The notes under the pieces are model-generated. The model was not told the DNA's origin. It searched no databases and saw only the letters and a program-made list of their open reading frames with translations. Both the position numbers and the translations under genes were made by a program. Shown piece after piece: positions 5,734 through 7,715 of a stretch of DNA of 7,715 nucleotides; positions within the stretch are counted from its first letter, which is position 1; every line of letters begins with the position of its first letter. The DNA lies in contig JAICSL010000072.1 of assembly GCA_025936955.1 (NCBI GenBank), positions 1 to 7,715 on the forward strand, in the 5' to 3' direction. The stretch is from Nitrososphaeraceae archaeon. Its GTDB lineage: Archaea; Thermoproteota; Nitrososphaeria; Nitrososphaerales; Nitrososphaeraceae.

Positions 5734-6852
5734 CTATTGCATCGCTCTATCCAGTTCTTTTAGTAGTAACTTTTGTGTATCATTTAGAAGAGTAGGTACT
5801 TTTACATTTAATCTAACTAGTTGATCCCCCTTACCATAACTTCCATAGCGAGGTAAGCCTTTGCCTTTTATTTTAAGGATAGTATTTGGCTGAGTGCCTT
5901 GGGGAATTTTTAGTTTTTCTTGACCATCAAGAGTTGGCACACGAACTTCAGTTCCAAGTGCAAGTTCAGTAAACTTAAGATCGAGATTGTACAAAAGATG
6001 TCCTTCTTCCAATCGTTCAAATCGTGGATGTGGTTTAACATGGATCCTTATTAACAAGTCTCCAGGAGAACCCGTTTCAGAAGGTTCTCCCTCTCCGCGA
6101 AGTTGTAGTGTCATTCCATCCTGCACACCAGGAGGAATTTCTAATTTTATATTCTTGTTCCTTTTAACCTTACCTGAACCATCACAAATACTACATGGTT
6201 TATCGATAATTTCGCCTTGACCTTGACAGGTTTGACATGGTTCTAAAGATACAAATGTAGAGAACCTATTTTGGCTGTAAACTCGTCGCGTCTGTCCTTG
6301 ACCATTGCATACACTACATTTCCTTGGTTTAGTTCCCGGAGCAGCGCCACTTCCACCACAGTTATCACAGTTACTAAGTTTAGGTAAATCTATTTCATCT
6401 TTCTTTCCTTTAAGGATCTCTTCTAATGAAAGTTCTGCATCGTATATAATGTCTCTGCCCTTTCTTCTTCCTCCTCCAAAGCTAAACCCAAAACCAAAAG
6501 GATCATTACTACTACCGCTAAATCCTCCACGACCTCCAAATATCTGTTCGAATATGTCTCTGACACCGCCAAACCCCATATCTTTGAATATTTCATTAAA
6601 GTTTGCCTCTGAACCTCGAAATACTTCTTCGGCTCCAACATGTCCATAAGTATCATATCTTTTTCGTTTTTCATCATCAGATAATACAGCATATGACTCG
6701 GAAATTTCTTTGAATTTTTCTTCTGCCCCCGGTGATTTATTACGATCTGGATGATACTGCAAAGCTAACTTTCTATAAGTATTCTTTATCTCTTCTTTGG
6801 TAGCATTCTTTTTGACACCCAAGACTTCATAATAATCCCTTTTGTTGCTCAT
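5734..6852 (-). CDS. dnaJ: Chaperone DnaJ (Hsp40, type I)
   Basis: A co-chaperone that delivers unfolded proteins to DnaK and stimulates its ATPase in the cytoplasm. All type I parts are present in 372 residues. The J domain has HPD at 34-36, followed by a Gly/Phe-rich linker (about 94-130). The zinc-binding region has four CxxCxGxG repeats, with cysteine pairs 162/165, 179/182, 206/209 and 220/223. Two C-terminal substrate-binding beta domains follow (about 234-352). Length and motifs match bacterial DnaJ, consistent with the known transfer of the DnaK system from bacteria to mesophilic archaea. The gene starts 54 nt after the dnaK stop on the same strand and is probably co-transcribed with it. 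No Shine-Dalgarno site precedes the ATG at 6852. Confidence 0.97.
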   Translation of the reverse strand: MSNKRDYYEVLGVKKNATKEEIKNTYRKLALQYHPDRNKSPGAEEKFKEISESYAVLSDDEKRKRYDTYGHVGAEEVFRGSEANFNEIFKDMGFGGVRDIFEQIFGGRGGFSGSSNDPFGFGFSFGGGRRKGRDIIYDAELSLEEILKGKKDEIDLPKLSNCDNCGGSGAAPGTKPRKCSVCNGQGQTRRVYSQNRFSTFVSLEPCQTCQGQGEIIDKPCSICDGSGKVKRNKNIKLEIPPGVQDGMTLQLRGEGEPSETGSPGDLLIRIHVKPHPRFERLEEGHLLYNLDLKFTELALGTEVRVPTLDGQEKLKIPQGTQPNTILKIKGKGLPRYGSYGKGDQLVRLNVKVPTLLNDTQKLLLKELDRAMQ

Positions 6853-6906
6853 TTTCTTGAATCACTGTCATGTACGACTGGTCTCATGTCAATAGTACCG
6901 TAAATA

Positions 6907-7715
6907 TCATGAATTAGAGGATTGACTTGAAGTTCCACCACCAGCAAATCCTTCAGGCGTTGCTCCGCCTGATTGACCTGAAGTTCCAACACCAGCAAAT
7001 CCTTCAGGCGTTGCTCCGCCTGAGCCTATTGTTTCACCTGCCGCACCAGTGGGCGCTGAAGCTGCTCCGGCAGATTTATAAACTTCTGTGCTAACCTCGC
7101 CCAGAATAGTTTTCAGACCTTGCGTCTTGGCTTTAATATTGTCTAAGTTGTTCGCTGCGAGAGTATCCTTTAATTCCTGAGCAGCCTTGTTGATTTTCTC
7201 AGCCTGTTCAGGCTTGATCTTGTCCTTTAAATCTTGTTTTACCAATTTTTCTGCAGCATATATCAAATTATCTGCTTCATTTTTAATTTCAACTTCCTCT
7301 TTCTTCTTTTTATCTGCTTCCGCAAATTGTTCAGATTCTCTTTTTAGTCTTTCAATTTCATCTTTTGGTAATTTGGTGTTCGCAGTTATTGTAATCTTCG
7401 CCTCTTTTGAGGTCGCGAGATCTTTAGCAGCCACATTCAATATTCCATTTGCATCAATATCAAATGTAACTTCTATTTGAGGTACTCCTCGAGGCGCCGG
7501 TGGAATTCCAGATAAATTGAACATGCCTAGCGAAACACAATCAGAGGCCATAGACCTTTCTCCTTGAACAACATGAATTGTAACGGCGGTTTGGTAATCA
7601 GCTGCAGTTGTGAAAACTTTACTCTTCTTCGTGGGAATCGTGGTATTGCGTTCAATTAATGGTTCTTTTAATCCACCCAGAACTTCTACACCTAAAGTCA
7701 AGGGAGTAACATCTA
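6907..7715 (-). CDS. dnaK: Chaperone DnaK (Hsp70), C-terminal part, cut by the window edge
   Basis: Partial Hsp70: 268 whole codons, open at the window end. The visible part begins at [14 protein letters not shown], the start of the substrate-binding domain right after the interdomain linker, so the nucleotide-binding domain lies outside. Conserved blocks are [30 protein letters not shown] and [32 protein letters not shown], the beta sandwich that grips peptides. A charged helical lid follows (from about [13 protein letters not shown] to the [11 protein letters not shown] segment). The tail is Gly/Ser/Thr-rich and ends in SQSSNS, without the acidic EEV-type end common in bacterial DnaK. It contains two copies of a 17-residue unit with ATPEGFAG. 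An internal TTG (7701) can be read as a start but is not one, because the conserved frame continues upstream. dnaJ follows 54 nt downstream. Confidence 0.97.
   Translation of the reverse strand, partial: DVTPLTLGVEVLGGLKEPLIERNTTIPTKKSKVFTTAADYQTAVTIHVVQGERSMASDCVSLGMFNLSGIPPAPRGVPQIEVTFDIDANGILNVAAKDLATSKEAKITITANTKLPKDEIERLKRESEQFAEADKKKKEEVEIKNEADNLIYAAEKLVKQDLKDKIKPEQAEKINKAAQELKDTLAANNLDNIKAKTQGLKTILGEVSTEVYKSAGAASAPTGAAGETIGSGGATPEGFAGVGTSGQSGGATPEGFAGGGTSSQSSNS
6920..7021 (-). repeat. Tandem duplication of 51 bp inside the dnaK tail
   Basis: Units 6920-6970 and 6971-7021 are adjacent and differ at only two positions (6927/6978 and one base near 6938/6989), about 49 of 51 identical. 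Each encodes 17 residues containing [10 protein letters not shown] followed by a GTS segment. The length is a multiple of three, so the frame is kept. Near-identity at the DNA level points to a recent duplication. Confidence 0.92.

Noticed and set aside
5633..5824. 63-residue plus-strand ORF overlapping the dnaJ 3' end
   Set aside because: About half is antisense to conserved dnaJ codons, and the rest has no recognisable features.
6305..6649. Pro/Leu-rich plus-strand ORF within dnaJ
   Set aside because: It is the complementary-strand shadow of the Gly/Phe-rich and zinc-finger region of dnaJ.
6920..7021. CRISPR-like direct repeats
   Set aside because: There are only two adjacent copies with no spacers, lying inside the dnaK reading frame.

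Overview
This A+T-rich window looks like a piece of a mesophilic archaeal chromosome, most likely an ammonia-oxidising Thaumarchaeon (Nitrososphaerota), perhaps a low-GC soil type such as Nitrosocosmicus. The evidence is a tiaS gene (an archaeal tRNA-modifying enzyme), tRNA genes with small bulge-helix-bulge (BHB) introns outside the usual place, TATA boxes about 26-30 nt before starts with few Shine-Dalgarno sites, a mannosylglycerate-pathway phosphatase, and a bacterial-type dnaK-dnaJ pair. The genus-level guess is inference.

Left part (1-1531): a mannosyl-3-phosphoglycerate phosphatase gene on the plus strand, with its frame broken by one base at an 11-A run. It is followed by an initiator tRNA-Met gene that I read as carrying two introns, one between G18 and G19 of the D-loop and one inside the T-stem.

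Middle (1532-4492): tiaS on the minus strand, then a 136-residue conserved-looking protein of unknown function on the plus strand. After a long spacer comes a tRNA-Leu(CAG) gene, also readable only with two introns (positions 30/31 and about 37/38). The spacers on both sides of this tRNA hold no convincing gene.

Right part (4493-7715, all minus strand): an ABC-transporter ATPase with no permease gene beside it, a complete DnaJ (Hsp40), and the C-terminal part of DnaK (Hsp70) running off the window end. dnaK and dnaJ are 54 nt apart in the usual dnaK-dnaJ order and probably form one heat-shock operon. The DnaK tail contains a recent in-frame 51-bp tandem duplication.

The genes fall into three themes: osmolyte synthesis (mpgP), translation (two tRNAs and tiaS), and protein folding (dnaK, dnaJ). 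No CRISPR array, transposon, phage gene or clearly new multi-gene system is visible. The most notable points are the doubly interrupted tRNA genes and the poly-A frameshift.
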